Shown here in pieces: positions 1 to 13,540 of a stretch of 64,000 bases of DNA (position 1 is its first letter; every line of letters starts with the position of its first letter). The notes below the pieces were generated by a model, which was not told the DNA's origin, made no database searches, and saw only the letters and a list, made by a program, of their open reading frames with translations. Origin of the DNA: Lineus longissimus (taxonomy: Eukaryota > Nemertea > Pilidiophora > Heteronemertea > Lineidae). The position numbers were made by a program, and so were the translations under genes. The stretch spans positions 3,906,001 through 3,970,000 of the forward strand of contig NC_088316.1 in NCBI RefSeq assembly GCF_910592395.1, written 5' to 3'.

Positions 1-1112
1 CTGCTCTTGCATCCCGTACAAGCCTGGGCTTCACATACTTCAGGAATAACACTGTACTGGCGGGTCTCTGGGCTTAACTCAAACTAAAATGTAGACCCAA
101 ACCCGAGATGCGTTTAGGTTTAAGAATCTCATCTCCCTTCAAAGAGTCTTGATTCTAGTACAGAGACCCATGCCGTGTATATTTCAATTCTTTCACACCT
201 CCTTAATCTTCAAAGGTGAAAGCCATTTGTGTTTATTGTGTTTCTTGGGGAACAGGTAAATAGAAATGAACATTGACATAATGAAGTTATTATTATTCAT
301 ACAAATTCGCAAACACAGCATCTAATATGCTTAAAGTATTTGTATAATATCAATTAAAAGAAAATCGAGACTACTGCAGTCAAAATTAGAAACGACATAT
401 TGACAATCTCATCAATAACAGCTATTTGACCAGGTAGCTCATTTTGTATAGCGTATTCCTCAGACACCAACATGACTAATGAGAACGTGATCGCACCCCA
501 GTCAGGAGCAAACACTTTTTAAAAAACATGTTGTGACTTCAGTGATTTTAAGTCGAAAACGTAAAAAACTTCAAACCCTGCGGCAGTGAAAGGGGTAAAG
601 AATAAACACACAACATTAAACTACATATGAAGGGTACTTAAAATTAAAATTCCTTTTCCTACACCAACCAACTTCAAAGAAAATCCTATCTTGACTAATC
701 TCCATTTTTGAAAGACAACCCATCAACTCAAACTAATATTCCGTTCTGATCTAATCCTTAAGTGGCGCTTTGACAAACATGTTTGATCTCTTAAATTGCC
801 AATGCTGGGCACAGAATCCAACCTCGGTCACAAAGGTGACACATACACAGTGAACCATTTCTTATAAGAAGAGGGAATGGTTTTTATCCGGATAGCCCAA
901 ATGTTTCTGTCATGATGTGTGAAACAGGAAAAAATTGTTGAGAAAATTGGGACCGAAAGAATTGCATAATTCATGAGAAAAAATTTGTTAACAGAAAGAA
1001 TCGCAAAAATATAAAGGCAGGGAAATTTGGTGTTTTACAGTATTTTGTTGCTAGAAACTGAATCACGTAGGAGGGGGAAAAGGGGGTACCTGTCCCAGCA
1101 TCCCATTATAAA
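1..1112. other. No gene seen
   Basis: A/T-rich sequence with no open frame that looks coding and no repeat that I can recognise. Confidence 0.6.
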
Positions 1113-3226
1113 ACAAGAGGCCCAAGGGCCTGGCGCTCAGCTGAGTTAATATCATTAATATCTTCCCGGTGTTTAGTTCATTATGCATGAAAATGGCATG
1201 CTCCATGGTATTTGATATCCTTTTGCGTTCACTACGGTACCAATGTTTTTGGTTGACATAATTATGCCACTGTTGGAACATTCTCATGGTTTATGGTATG
1301 CACCTGTTGATGGGCCATATGAATAAAAACTAGCATAAGCTTTTACTCCAGATTTTGAAGTATTTAGTATGCTTCAAAAATTGGAATAGTTTAGTTCTTG
1401 TGAAAGCAAAGGATTTTTAGAAATCAGTATTTGCTACCAAAACAAGTAAATGCTAGACTACATATGAACGAAAATGTAGGATGAACCTTTTACTTGGTAG
1501 TATAAATGTATTTTCTTGGAACCATGTAGCCTTTAAAAGTCGAAGTGAATGGTTGGTTGTTCCTCTTTGCCGGACTGCATTCACATTTTGTTTGGTGGAC
1601 ATGTCATGCAAGAATTGGTCAAACCATACATCCATTTATGGAGAATCAGAGTGCATGGATTCCGAGTCATTAAAAATGTCTAAAGAATTATTCTTGGGTC
1701 ATGAAGGGAAACCTGCGTTGTTTAGTATGAAAGTGAAAAATATGACAGAGTTAAGAAAATTATGTTTTATTGAACAATAGTAAGTTTTGATTGTCTGCTT
1801 GGCTCCTTGCCAGTTAAATAACATGTGACTATACACAAAATAGAAAACTTTGGTGGAAATTGTAAATCATTTTTTTATCTATCAGGGGAAACAAGCTGAT
1901 GATGATCAAGTAAATCATTCATGAGAAATCGTTTTGTTGCTGAAGCTTGCATGACGAAGTTAATGCTAAACCTTTTCTTGTGCTCTACTGCGCCACCGTA
2001 GTTTTCTATTTAGACCAGCGATGACGTCATTTCTGGTGATTCCCTACGCTATTTGGTATTGTACAGTATGCAATGTATTTTTTCAGCGCTGTCAGTTGCC
2101 GAAGAGAGTGCCGTAGCTCCCTCAATTTCCAATCAATTTTTATGGGAGTGACATTATTGTATTGCTTAGAATGTCTACTTTTTACTCATGAAAGAATCGT
2201 AGAACTAAAACTTAATAGGCGAACAGAATCATGCCGATTCACTGCACATACTGTGGGAATTCTCCACTTCAAAATACATCGGTGATGTCATCGCGAATAA
2301 CAGAGCATGCACTTCCGATATCGTTTTCACAGAAATGTGGCCAAATTTTCAAGAACTAATTTCTGAAAGTAGTCCCTAAAGACCTTACGACTACCACTGA
2401 AACGAACTGGTGATAATATCGCCTACCAGACTACCATCGTCATCGAGCTGAGTGTCATTGAGCTCCAAGATTATTGCACATGGATCGAGTAAACAACATG
2501 CCGCCATTTTGTCTCCGCTTCGGTATTTCGTAGGCCGCTAAAATGCACCTTCTCAATTAAAACCAACATAATAAGGCCTCACATCGTTGATTGAATAGGA
2601 ACACCACACAAAACACAATAAAGTGGGGGTACAATCGATTACGAAGCTGAAGTGAACAGTGATTTATTCCTGGAGCTACTAGTACTGCTGCTTTTTTGTG
2701 TTGCTGCCATGTTTTGAGAACTGGCAAATGGGAGACTTCATTGATGGCTGACGTCATCGGGCGGGAATTTGAATCAGCAGAAATAATTAAAAGGCAGGTA
2801 GCGCCCTCTCCTGTTAAAATTTTGAACTTTTTCTCAATAAAATAGTTTTTCAAGAATTTTATCTTAATATTAAAGCATATTTCGACTAATTCTGCTGCTC
2901 CTAGGCCGATATAGGCCAGTTTCCTTCATGCGCTCTCGCTCGCAGGAAGTAGGTCGAATGGCGACAAATTTTGTTTTGAAAGTAGAGTTTGACCAGAAGT
3001 ATCCAGAAATGCAAAATTGAAGTCTCTAGGTCTTACGGTTACAAAATGTGCACCATGGGTTTAACGGACGGACGGACGGACGGACGGACGGACGGACGGA
3101 CGGACGGACGGACGGACGGACGGACGGACGGACGGACGGACGGACGGACGGACGGACGGACGGACGGACGGACGCCACTGAGCAGCTTGTTTGACAAGCT
3201 CAGCTGACTTTGTCAGCTGAGCTAAA
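1113..3226 (-). mobile_element. Helentron/HINE-like element, full copy of 2.1 kb
   Basis: Read on the minus strand it begins TTTTTAGCTCAGCTGA (3226 downward), passes a GTCC microsatellite and CGTTAAAC, and ends TCAGCTGAGC, hairpin AGGCCCTTGGGCCT (1131-1118), CTTGTT. The two ends match the copy at 61045-61895. The interior between about 1150 and 2880 is unlike that copy, so it is either a longer relative or carries inserted sequence. The open frames inside it do not look like genes. Confidence 0.6.
3064..3174. repeat. (GACG)n microsatellite, about 110 bp
   Basis: An uninterrupted tetranucleotide run inside the element at 1113-3226. It produces Arg-Thr-Asp-Gly and Pro-Ser-Val-Arg type peptides on the two strands that are not genes. 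Confidence 0.98.
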
Positions 3227-3979
3227 AAGGGCACCATTTCAAACCCGGCTTTTTCTAATCTAGGCATCTTTCCCAAAAATACCAGCCATTTTGGTCTATC
3301 ACGGTGTTCCAAAAAAGACCACTCCCCTCGCATAGATCACAAACCAAGTCACCGACCTGACAATAAAACACAAATGGTCATGCAAATATTCCATCGCAGT
3401 CCACTCGAACTCAAGTTAGCTTTGATCACTAAGACCCAGCGCTTTTATTCCTGTCGTTAACCCTGGCAGCAACCACTTGAAGCACCGAGCAAAACATCAC
3501 ACAGAAAATCGATCTCGGCACGAGTCAATTTTCGTGAGACGTTTTTAACAACATGCCTTGAGCCTGATGGGGTCTTCACCGATCTGTAAGCGCCACTTAT
3601 CGCAATTTTAAGAGTTGAGGGTGCTACTTGGGAGGCAGTAGACCCGTAGGAGCGAGCTATAAAAAAATAATGGCAAGTGAGATGGGATCCTTTTACCAAA
3701 GTAATGACACAGGACTGATGGGTGTGAGACAAGGCTAGCATTTCAGAAGATTTGGATTTTGATTTTGGTAATCTCCCTGGGATTGGACCCCGACCCCATT
3801 CCGTGGTGGTCAGCAGTGTTAACCACTAGGCTATGTCACTCCTCATCATTACCACAGAATCGAGAGTTTTTGTGATGGTCTTTATCAATCACAGAAGAAC
3901 ACTACACTCCCTGAGCAGACGCTGGAGTGAACTGACCCTTGAATCATAATGTCAATACCAGAGCACCAGACCATAGAAT
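3227..3979. other. Non-coding stretch with one tRNA-like SINE head
   Basis: Apart from the SINE head at 3770-3842, I see only short chance frames here. Confidence 0.5.
3770..3845 (-). mobile_element. tRNA-like SINE head
   Basis: The minus strand reads GACATAGCCTAGTGGTTAAC, an A box, and after about 40 bases GGGTCCAATCCC, a B-box-like sequence. The cloverleaf is not complete, so I call a SINE head and not a tRNA gene. Confidence 0.6.
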
Positions 3980-6700
3980 GGGATGTGCCCTGCCAGCCAA
4001 AGAACTGATCGGACGGTACACAAATTCTCAATCAGCGTTGCTCCGACGTGAAGATGGATTTCTTGGCTCGGCTGGTTGCTGTTCCTCTACGATATCATCT
4101 GAAGTTGTCCCAAAAGGTTCATCAAACATGGTAAATGGATTTACAGAGGAAAGCCATAATTTGAAATCATTTCCCACATGCTTTATGAGCCATGAAAAAC
4201 AGATTAAGAAATGTAGACCTTTGCCCTGATCTAAAGTCTACGCACAGGGTACTGCCGACGCGGAAAACACACTAACCACAAAGCTCTGTGGCTCTGTGGT
4301 GGAACTCCCTATATTTTTGTCACAGATGCAGCATCCACGCAAAACAAAAAATGACATCCTCATGAGCGCCCAGGAAGACCTAAGGGAGCCTATCAATATG
4401 ATCAACTTGCTTGCACTCTACTTCTCAAGGAAGCTGACCAGACGTAACCGACACAGACTCTCAATCAAGTTTGCTTTCATTGATTTCTTGGCTTGGTTGA
4501 ATGCTGCTTCCCTACAATAACATCAGGGTCATCCCAGAAGGTTCATCAGACAATTCCCCAGCCAGAACATGGATGATTGATTTGCAGCAAAGACCACACT
4601 GTTCTATAGTTCATACTGGATCACATTGTGATGCCAGCCCTGTTGCAAAAAGAGCCACAAAGATTCCTGCCCTCTGCTCCGATATCACGAAATCTTCTCA
4701 TTATTTGTCTGTCATCAATTACAGCACACAACAAGGAATTGCATCTCAAGGAAGGAAGCCCAAGAGATCTAATGAAACTGTTCTTTGTCTGATGTGATGT
4801 CAACATGATGTGCTCCGCTTGCCAAGGAAAACAAAGATTCTCAATCAGAGTCTCTCGGCCATGTTGGATGGATTTCTTGCCTTGGTTGAATGCCATTACA
4901 CTCATGGTTGTCCCGGTAGGTAGATTCCAAATGGCTACAGCAACGATTCTCCTGCATCTAGATGCACCTATACAAGAACTCCAAGGAAGACCAAAAGGAG
5001 CTCATCAACTTGTTGTTTGCTTGATGTGATGTCAACTGGATGGCCTCTGCTTGCTAAGGAAGACCCTGATTGTCAATCAGTGTCTCTTGCCCATGCTGGA
5101 AGGATTTCTTGGCTTGGTTGAATGCCATTGCACTTAGGGTTGTCACGGTTGACAGGTTCCAAATGACTGCAGCAACAATTTTCCTACATCTAGATGCACC
5201 TATACAAGAACTCCAAGGAAGACAAAAAGGAGCTCATCAACTTGTTGTTTGTTTGATGTGATGTCTACCGGATGTCCTCTGCTTGCTAAGGAAGACCATG
5301 ATTGTCAATCAGTGTCTCTTGCCCATGCTGGAAGGATTTCTTGGCTTGGTTGAATGCCATTGCACTTAGGGTTGTCACGGTTGACAGGTTCCAAATGACT
5401 GCAGCAACAATTTTCCTACATCTAGATGCACCTATACAAGAACTCCAAGGAAGACCAAACGAAGCTCATCAACTTATTGTTTGTTTCATGTGATGTCAAC
5501 TGGATGTCCTCTGCTTGCCAAGGAAGACCATGATTGTCAATCAGTGTCTCTTGCCCATGCTGGAAGGATTTCTTGGCTTGGTTGAATACCAATGCACTTA
5601 GGGTTGTCACGGTTGGTAGATTCCAAATGGCTGCAGCAATGATTCTCCTGCATCTAGATGCACCTATACAAGAACTCCAAGGAAGACAAAAAGGAGCTCA
5701 TCAACTTGTTGTTTGTTTGATGTGATGTCTACCGGATGTCCTCTGCTTGTTAAGGAAGACCATGATTGTCAATCAGTGTCTCTTGCCCATGCTGGAAGGA
5801 TTTCTTGGCTTGGTTGAATGCAATTGCACTTAGGGTTGTCACAGTTGACAGGTTCCAAATGACTGCAGCAACAATTTTCCTATATCTAGATGCACCTATA
5901 CAAGAACTCCAAGGAAGACAAAAAGGAGCTCATCAACTTGTTGTTTGTTTGATGTGATGTCAACTGGATGTCCTCTGCTTGCTGAGGGAGACCCTGATTG
6001 TCAATCAGTGTCTCTTGCCCATGCTGGAAGGATTTCTTGGCTTGGTTGAATGCCAATGCACTTAGGGTTGTCACAGTTGACAGGTTCCAAATGACTGCAG
6101 CAACAATTTTCCTACATCTAGATGCACCTATACAAGAAGTCCAAGGAAGACCAAACGAAGCTCATCAACTTGTTTGTGCTTTGCCTGACAAGAAAGCTGA
6201 TCAGATGCAACCGGATCAGATTCTCGATAAGTGTCTCTTTTATCGATTTCTTGACTCGGTTGAATGCTGCTTCTATACAATAACATCAGGGTCATCCCAG
6301 TAGGTTCATCAAACATTTCCCCATTTGGAACATGGATGACGGATTTGCAGATGCACGCCAAACCACACAACCAAGTTCTGCTGGATCTACAGATAATGCC
6401 AGCCCGTTCACAATAATCTGGCACAAGAAATCCAGCCCTCCAGTATCATGCAATCCTCTCGTTACTTTGTCTTAGTCACAATTTACAGCAACACAACAAG
6501 GAACTGCATCTCCAGGAAGGAGGACACAAGAGATCTAATCAAATCGTTGCTTGTTTGATGTGATATCTACAGGATGTTCGCTGCTTGCCAAGGAAGCTGA
6601 TCAAATGCGACCGAAATCTTTGTCTTTGATATATTTGACAGATTTCTTGGCTTGGTTGAAAGCTATTTGTTTGTTATCACATCTGAAACAGCGGAGGGTT
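3980..6700. repeat. 232-bp satellite: six close copies in the centre, decayed copies on both flanks
   Basis: The motif GATTTCTTGGCTTGGTTGAA recurs at a 232-base period across about 4,838-6,185. Older, partly matching copies lie at about 3,980-4,800 and 6,185-6,700. Each unit has a 63-residue open frame, but 232 is not a multiple of three, so the frames cannot join and the repeat is not coding. Confidence 0.9.
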
Positions 6701-6717
6701 AGCTACAAGCGGACTGC

Positions 6718-6960
6718 ATAGGTGTTAGTCTAGTGGTTAACACTGCTTGCTATCGTGCAATTGTGGAGGAATTGTGTTTTGGCCTTGTATGTCCCAATAG
6801 GGATGAAGACCCAAAAAAAAATCATCTGCGGTTAAAACCAGAAACCGCTGCATTTGATATTGATTGAAGGTCACAGCGTTTATTTTCCAATGGGTGATTT
6901 TTGTTGCAGGTTGCAACGACAAACACGGCAGGTCTGTGGGGAGCATTAGCCTTGTACGCA
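6718..6960 (+). mobile_element. tRNA-like SINE head and body
   Basis: TTAGTCTAGTGGTTAACACT at about 6724-6743 is a Pol III A-box type sequence. It is related, in the opposite orientation, to the head at 3770-3845. The B box is not clear. Confidence 0.4.
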
Positions 6961-8590
6961 GTGTTCCTTAACCAACCAAATTAGAATTCAGCCATGGTTT
7001 ACTCATTAGTGTAATCCGAGGAAATGTCACCGCTAATATGAGCTAATTTACTCAATCGAGACTATTGTCATGGAGATGGTGGTTGGTAGAATTCACGAAT
7101 GCTGGCCAAGACTACATGGGTAAGATAGGTTTGAAGACGTCTGCCAATAGTTGTGGTGTGACTATGATTCTCCTTGTTTGTCAATAGAGCTGACTGTAGC
7201 CAACCTGTTAAAACATTTTTAGGATAAATACTGAACTGATGATTCAAGCTGAGAGTTTAATAGCAGATATCATCAACATTTTGACAAATTGGAGAGCTGT
7301 CAAGATGAATGTCAATAATATTTTAAAAGGAACAACTTGGGCAAGGTATATTTTTGCCCAGGAGGATACCTGGCCCCTATGTGTAGTATTACACTAATGC
7401 TCTTCCCCAAAAACGATTTCTGCTACTGTTGTGAGGCAGTTTTGGAAATGGCTTGTGAATTTCATGCGTGATTTGTTTCCTGATATATTAAGATTGTAAT
7501 GAACTGTGCACGGAGGAGGAGGAAATCTCTCTTACCTTCCTTATCTACGCATTAGGACCAAACTTTAGCCAAAGCCCATGGGGCATCAATCGAAGAGATT
7601 GACCAGTGCCAAAGGGAAATACCAAAGCAATCTAATAGCAATAATCATCAATACTTCTCGATCTTGATGAAGCCAATTCGCACCCAGCGCTGCCGGAGGT
7701 ATTTCCGATTACCCCTTGATGATGGCAACAGCCATCGGCCTGTCTGCCAACTGACTAACACACGTTACAAGGCCAAGAACAGTGAGTGCTCACTCAGTGT
7801 GTGATTTGAAGCCTCTTGAAATGTATTTTCCCCTTTTTTAACAGATTTAGAGAAATTTCCCAAGTGCTTCTCAAACGGTGTGGCCAATTCACAACAACAT
7901 GTTACACCCTTTGATGTATTTCTCTTTTTCTCTTCTTCTTTTTTTCATATACTGGGAAGGGGTCTGTTACATCATACTGACCATAATGCCCAGGGCCTTT
8001 CAGCCAGGAGGGGGAATCCATGCAAGCTATTCATGTTAGAATTTAGAAACTCCTGCTTTCTACTGAAAGGTTTCAGGATACGCTGTGGTTAAAGAGTAAA
8101 GTTGGATGATGACCTCTACCACATTTGCAAAAATTGGGAAAATATTAGGCTTGCGGAAATAAAGGGGTCAGTGGTCAAAACCAACTGCTTAATAAATCCA
8201 AATGGCTCAACTCTGGAAGTTAATTAGGCTAGTTTGTGACCCTATCTCAATCTGTAAATCCCCTCCGCCTAGCCCATAATTCAACTCATTTAATCAACAG
8301 CAGTTTCAAGCCAATCGGCTCCCCGAAGAAGAGATAAGATGGTCTGGAATGGCGACATTTGTCTGTAATGAACCTACTGATGATCCGCTTGGGACTTATT
8401 ATACGGATAATCAATTTCGAATCAGCAGTGCGGAATAACAAAGCTCAAACATTAGGACCACGTAAAGCGAAATAGCAAATGACTTCTGAAGTACCCAAGC
8501 AGCCAAAATATCTGGCCATAAACAGAGGCAAAAGTGTCCATGCATGGTTCATATGGATGGATCTATGATGATTATCAATATACCATGCTT
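6961..8590. other. No gene seen
   Basis: Mixed sequence without convincing exons or recognisable repeats. Confidence 0.5.
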
Positions 8591-8597
8591 TACACAC

Positions 8598-9455
8598 GGG
8601 TCCCATCATAGATTCTATGGCCCATGGTAGATCCACCGATGGCCCAATGAGGGTGGGTCCCATCATAGATTCTATGGCCCTGGTAGATCCATTGTTGGCC
8701 CAATGAGGGTGGGTCCCATCATAGATTCTATGGCCCTGGTAGATCCATTGTTGGCCCAATGAGGGTGGGTCCCATCATAGATTCTATGGCCCTGGTAGAT
8801 CCATTGTTGGCCAAATGAGGGTGGGTCCCATCATAGATTCTATGGCCCATGGTAGATTCATTGTTGGCCCAATGAGGGTGGGTCCCATCATAGATTCTAT
8901 GGCCCATGGTAGATCCACCGATGGCCCAATGAGGGTGGGTCCCATCATAGATTCTATGGCCCTGGTAGATCCATTGTTGGCCCAATGAGGGTGGGTCCCA
9001 TCATAGATTCTATGGCCCTGGTAGATCCATTGTTGGCCCAATGAGGGTGGGTCCCATCATAGATTCTATGGCCCTGGTAGATCCATTGTTGGCCAAATGA
9101 GGGTGGGTCCCATCATAGATTCTATGACCCATGGTAGATCCACTGATGGCCCAATGAGGGTGGGTCCCATCATAGATTCTATGGCCCATGGTAGATCCAT
9201 TGTTGGCCCAATGAGGGTGGGTCCCATCATAGATTCTATGGCCCATGGTAGATCCATTGTTGGCCCAATGAGGGTGGGTCCCATCATAGATTCTATGGCC
9301 CATGGTAGATTCATTGTTGGCCCAATGAGGGTGGGTCCCATCATAGATTCTATGGCCCATGGTAGATCCACTGTTGGCCCAATGACGGTTGGTCCCATCA
9401 TAGATTCTATGGCCCATGGTAGATCCACTGATGGCCCAATGGCGGTGGGTCCCAT
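8598..9455. repeat. 56-57-bp tandem array, about 15 units
   Basis: Each unit contains CCCATCATAGATTCTATGG, whose core CATAGA-T-TCTATG is palindromic, and a CCCATGG variant site that is CCCTGG in some units, which sets the 57 or 56 base length. Frames up to 165 residues on both strands are products of the period. Related ATGGATCTATGAT words flank the array on both sides (near 8560 and 9540). Confidence 0.97.
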
Positions 9456-9569
9456 AAACCTATGTAGCAAAGTACAAACCCATTTGAGTGACAGATCAAA
9501 GATGAGTCCATGGTAGATACGACCATGGGTTCCATGCATGGATCTATGATGGGGATTCTCCATTATCTA

Positions 9570-11640
9570 TCCATGAATTGGTCGATGGATTGAACGTTGA
9601 TGATTGAAACACAATCAAACGTCATGTTCTCGTGCCTCTGCACAGTTTGCACCAACAAAAATCATTCGTTAGTGCCAAAGGAGCAGCCAATGAGAATCAA
9701 GAATCCACAATTTGTATTTTTCAACCATGTTTGAATACTTAATGCGGAGAAGAAATCAACAGAGCTCACCAAATTATTCTTGATCCCCAATTGCCCTACA
9801 CGTTACCAAATACAGTGCAACTCCGACAACTTCAATCACAGCCAACCAAATTGTCTAATTCTACTGTTTTATCGCCTGAAGCTTTCGCGCCACTCAATCA
9901 CTATCGCTGCTTTATCTCACAATTGTATCGATTCATCAGCTAGCGAAAAAGCCCGAGGGACTACTCAGAGATCTCTGCAGACATTCCGTCATTTCTTTAG
10001 GACGTCTTGCTGATTGTCGATAGCACTTATTTCGGCTTTATTTACTCAACCAATTCTCCAGGTCTCCTTGAAGCAATTGGATGAGGGGATTCTAGAATTG
10101 GAAACGAGATTCTGTATTCTTAGCAGCATTGTTGGATTCAATGGTAAGGAGCTCTGCTGGGACTGATCGAATTACCATGAAGAAGAAAACCAGCAATGGG
10201 AGTTCGAACTGTAGTGTTAGGTCTAGTCACCTAGATTGTTGGTCTATCAGCTATGAAGCTCCTCCTTGCAGCAATTGGATGAGAGGATTTGGAATTGGAA
10301 AAGAGATGTCTGTATCCTTAGTGCCAACGTTGCTCGGAAAGACGCTCTGAATGACCATGAGGTAAGCCCACAAAGCAAGCAATAGGGGAACTGTTGTCTT
10401 AGGTCACCTGCATTGTCTGCCTTTCCGCTATGGAGCAATGGCACATTTCAGTCTTCAGACTTCAGATATCAGACTGTAAACACCACTTCCTCCCATAATA
10501 CTCCACAAAATAGCTCATAAAGCCTGTCGCGTTTCGTCAAAGACATGGTCGGATCATCCCTAAGGAAACAAAGCAAATAATGAGAGGCATAAAAATAAAC
10601 AAACAGAATAGTTCGCCAAGAGAAACTTCAGCAGACGTCATAAAAAACAATATTCATCGAGATGTTTTTGAAAGCATCAGGACTGCATTGACAATGCTTA
10701 ATGTATTTGGATGGCAGAATCCCCCCCCCCCCCCCCGGCAGTTATGTTTAGGAATCAACTTATTTTATTCGTGCATACGTCATTGGTGAAATCGACTCCC
10801 TATTATTTTCTTTAAATCCTGTCTGAACCATTGATATCGTGATACCTATTCATGACAGCTTAGCATTCTCCTCTTCTCCGTCTGATAAAATCTCCTCATT
10901 AAAACCTCACCTAGCAACCTTAAGCCTTAAAGGGGTATGCTGTTTGTATTTAATCATTTAAGCAGGAAAATAGAAATGCTGTTAACGCCGTACTGCATCA
11001 TGCAGGTTTTTTTGCTGAAAGCATTTGTATACAGTCCAAATCACAATTGACACCCATCCTGCTTTACGTAAGTGACGCCCAACATACGCACAAGTCGCGC
11101 ACCAGTGATGCGCTTATCTCACAATGTTTTGCATCAATTAAATTGACCTACGCGTGACTTATGCACGACCTATGTGCTGGTTAGTGCGTCAATGACAAGA
11201 TTTATGGGATGTCATTTGTGATTTGGACAGTAACTGTCTACTCAACAATAATGTTGAAATTTTAATTCAAAAACGTATTTACACAATTGGAAATTTTCAA
11301 ATTCAATTAAAAATTTCTTATAAACAGTGTAAGGCATTTAAGTGGTGTTGGAATTAGGCGTTTAATTCTAAAACACCTTTATTGCAATGGTACATGTATA
11401 TGTAACCCTGTTCTTCCTCCCTCTCCCCCCTTGCTGGCAAAAACCCTGCAGGTAGGCTATCAACACCTTATATTATTGTCATTAATAAATCCCAGTGAAT
11501 CACTGATAGCGTGACAACTATTCTTGCCATGTCTGATAAATCTTCTCATTTTCCCCTCATTAAGTCTCGTTCGCCAACCTTGAGCCGTGTGGCGTTGGGT
11601 TTAACGACGTGTAATTGACGGTGCTTGACAAAAATCTGTC
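9570..11640. other. No gene seen; contains a C homopolymer
   Basis: Includes a poly(C) run at about 10720-10737 and two related stretches near 10060-10240 and 10250-10440 (GAAGCAATTGGATGA and GCAGCAATTGGATGA) that look like an old tandem duplication. No exon stands out. Confidence 0.5.
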
Positions 11641-11869
11641 GTCAGAATTGCTGGAATGATAATGGAGATTGACATTGAAGTTGAAATCCAGTTTTATCGA
11701 GTTTGTTCTCATATATTGCAAACAAAGGGGGTACATAACACCTTCTTCATGCCAAGGCTGGTACTACATGTACGCATACCTCTAACCCCACCCCCAAGTG
11801 ATAAATTTGTGATTTGGAAATTAACACACAGCCGGATTGCAATCACAACGTCGGCAAAAATCCCATTCA

Positions 11870-12012
11870 CACCTGGTTTGAGAGAAGCAAGCAGAGTTAA
11901 GTGCCTTGCTTGAGGACACAAAGACAAACCAGCATTGATTCTCCCGCGTGTCGAACCTACGACCTCCTGAATATGAGCTTGGCGCACTAACCACTATGCC
12001 ACGGCTCTCTAG
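11870..12012 (-). mobile_element. tRNA-derived SINE
   Basis: The minus strand has GAGAGCCGTGGCATAGTGGT (A box), then GGTCGTAGGTTCGACAC (B box), then AAGGCACTTAACTC in the body. The order and spacing are tRNA-like. Confidence 0.75.
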
Positions 12013-12185
12013 TGCGTGGGCTGTCAGAGTGCCACAGCGAAAACCACAGCACCTCTGAGGTCTCCGGGTCGATTCCCAGTTGGTCCTGGTCTAGTCATGT
12101 GATGGAGAGGACGACTCTCATCGTCAGTGTAGCCCTTGAAATTTCCGCGGGGTTTCCGTTTTCCTCCTACTTTACATTATAAATT
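12011..12185 (+). mobile_element. Second tRNA-derived SINE, head to head with the first
   Basis: The plus strand begins AGTGCGTGGGCTGTCAGAGT, with B box CCGGGTCGATTCCC at about 12065-12078. The body is unlike that of the SINE at 11870, so this is a different family. Confidence 0.6.
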
Positions 12186-13440
12186 GCCAAATATTGCTTT
12201 TATGTTATGGAGCTTATCATGATCTAGTTGATGCTCAGCTCAGAATCCAATATTTTATCTCCAATACATTATCAACACAACATTAAACCAACTCCACACA
12301 GCTCAATGTTGTCAGCCTGTGAGGCTTAATGAGGGAAAAATAAGCAGATTTATCAGGCTATCACGAAGGTGTAGCTGTCAGGTAAAGAATAGAGTTGTCA
12401 GTGGTCCAATCAGTCAGCAAGATTTAAAGCACCTCCTCGACTAACAGCTCTGGATGGTAAGGAAATCATTTTCTCCAATGAAATATTATAGTAAGAAAAC
12501 CAATTTAAGTCGCCCATATTTTTAACGTGACATTTTAAAAACCAACACTACACAGCACAAGGTTGGCGGGCATGACTTACTGACATGACTGAGGGAAAAA
12601 TGAGACAATTTATCAGGCAGGAAGAAACTGGCTGTCATGAAAATAGTGAAGCTGTCACTGTATCAATTAATTATCAAGTAAATATACCTGCATCGTTGAC
12701 TATTTCAGCAATGGCGAATTATGAAAATAGAATATTAGGTTAAAGGGAGACTATAGGCAGGAGGAGAGGGGCTAATTTGGCCATCTTCAGGTGACTAGTA
12801 TACACAGTAAGGGCCCTTGGTCATATCAGACGTAGCACTAAATATATCCCTCGTACAAGCGCGAATCATTTCGACCTATACTGTGAGATGTGAGAGAACC
12901 CTATTGGTGGCTTTGTGTAACTTTATCTTGCCTGCCTAGCTGTTGCCGATAGTGTCCCTTTAACATCAACTGCAAAGAGGATATATCGAGGAACGTAATG
13001 GCGGCAGCATCAGGAAATGCAACGCAGCCACATCACTTGTGAAATCTGGTGCCATATTTTCTGATGCTAAAATAAACGGTACTTGTGATCCAAAGTCGCA
13101 ATTACACGAACCCATAAAATAAAGTGCCTGCAAGTATTTCCTGGTTATGGTATGCCCCCGTGGGATTGCAGAAGATGATGGAGCTGGCCTGCTCACAACA
13201 CTTGACCAGATTCTTTCTTTTGTATTTGGATCCGCCACCCCATGGTAACAAACTCTCTAGACTCGACTCCTAGGTTTCCAAAGAAATTTTATGAAGGAGT
13301 CTTTTGTGGTGAGCACTTGTCAGAAGCCATCTAAATACTGCTATACTGTGTAAATATTCAGGTATAAATATAGTTATCACTACAGCATCAGGACATATCT
13401 ATTTCGATTTGATATATATACATTTTTTTTCAGTTCTGTG
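12186..13440. other. No gene seen
   Basis: Contains a 90-residue open frame on the minus strand (13238-12966) that matches nothing I know. Two loosely similar stretches (about 12290-12420 and 12540-12670: GAGGGAAAAATGAG and TATCAGGC words) suggest an old duplication. Confidence 0.4.
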
Positions 13441-13451
13441 ATTTTTCTGAT

Positions 13452-13540
13452 ACTATGGTGGTAGTATAGTGGCTTATGTGTCTCCTTCAGCGGTCATGAG
13501 GTTCCAGATTCAAATCCTTTACCTCACATCCCTTATTCCA
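13452..13540 (+). mobile_element. tRNA-like SINE head
   Basis: GGTGGTAGTATAGTGGCTTA (A box region) is followed about 40 bases later by GATTCAAATCC (B box). It is partly decayed. Confidence 0.55.

Noticed and set aside
3061-3333. 90-residue Arg-Pro-Ser-Val frame
   Set aside because: Most of it is the translated GACG microsatellite.
4805-6303. Repeated 63-residue peptides as a small gene family
   Set aside because: They recur with the 232-bp satellite period, with no upstream signals. The period is not a multiple of three and flanking copies are broken.
9066-9563. 165-residue and related overlapping frames as a gene
   Set aside because: They are frames of a 56-57-bp satellite. Single-base length changes between units put neighbouring units in different frames.
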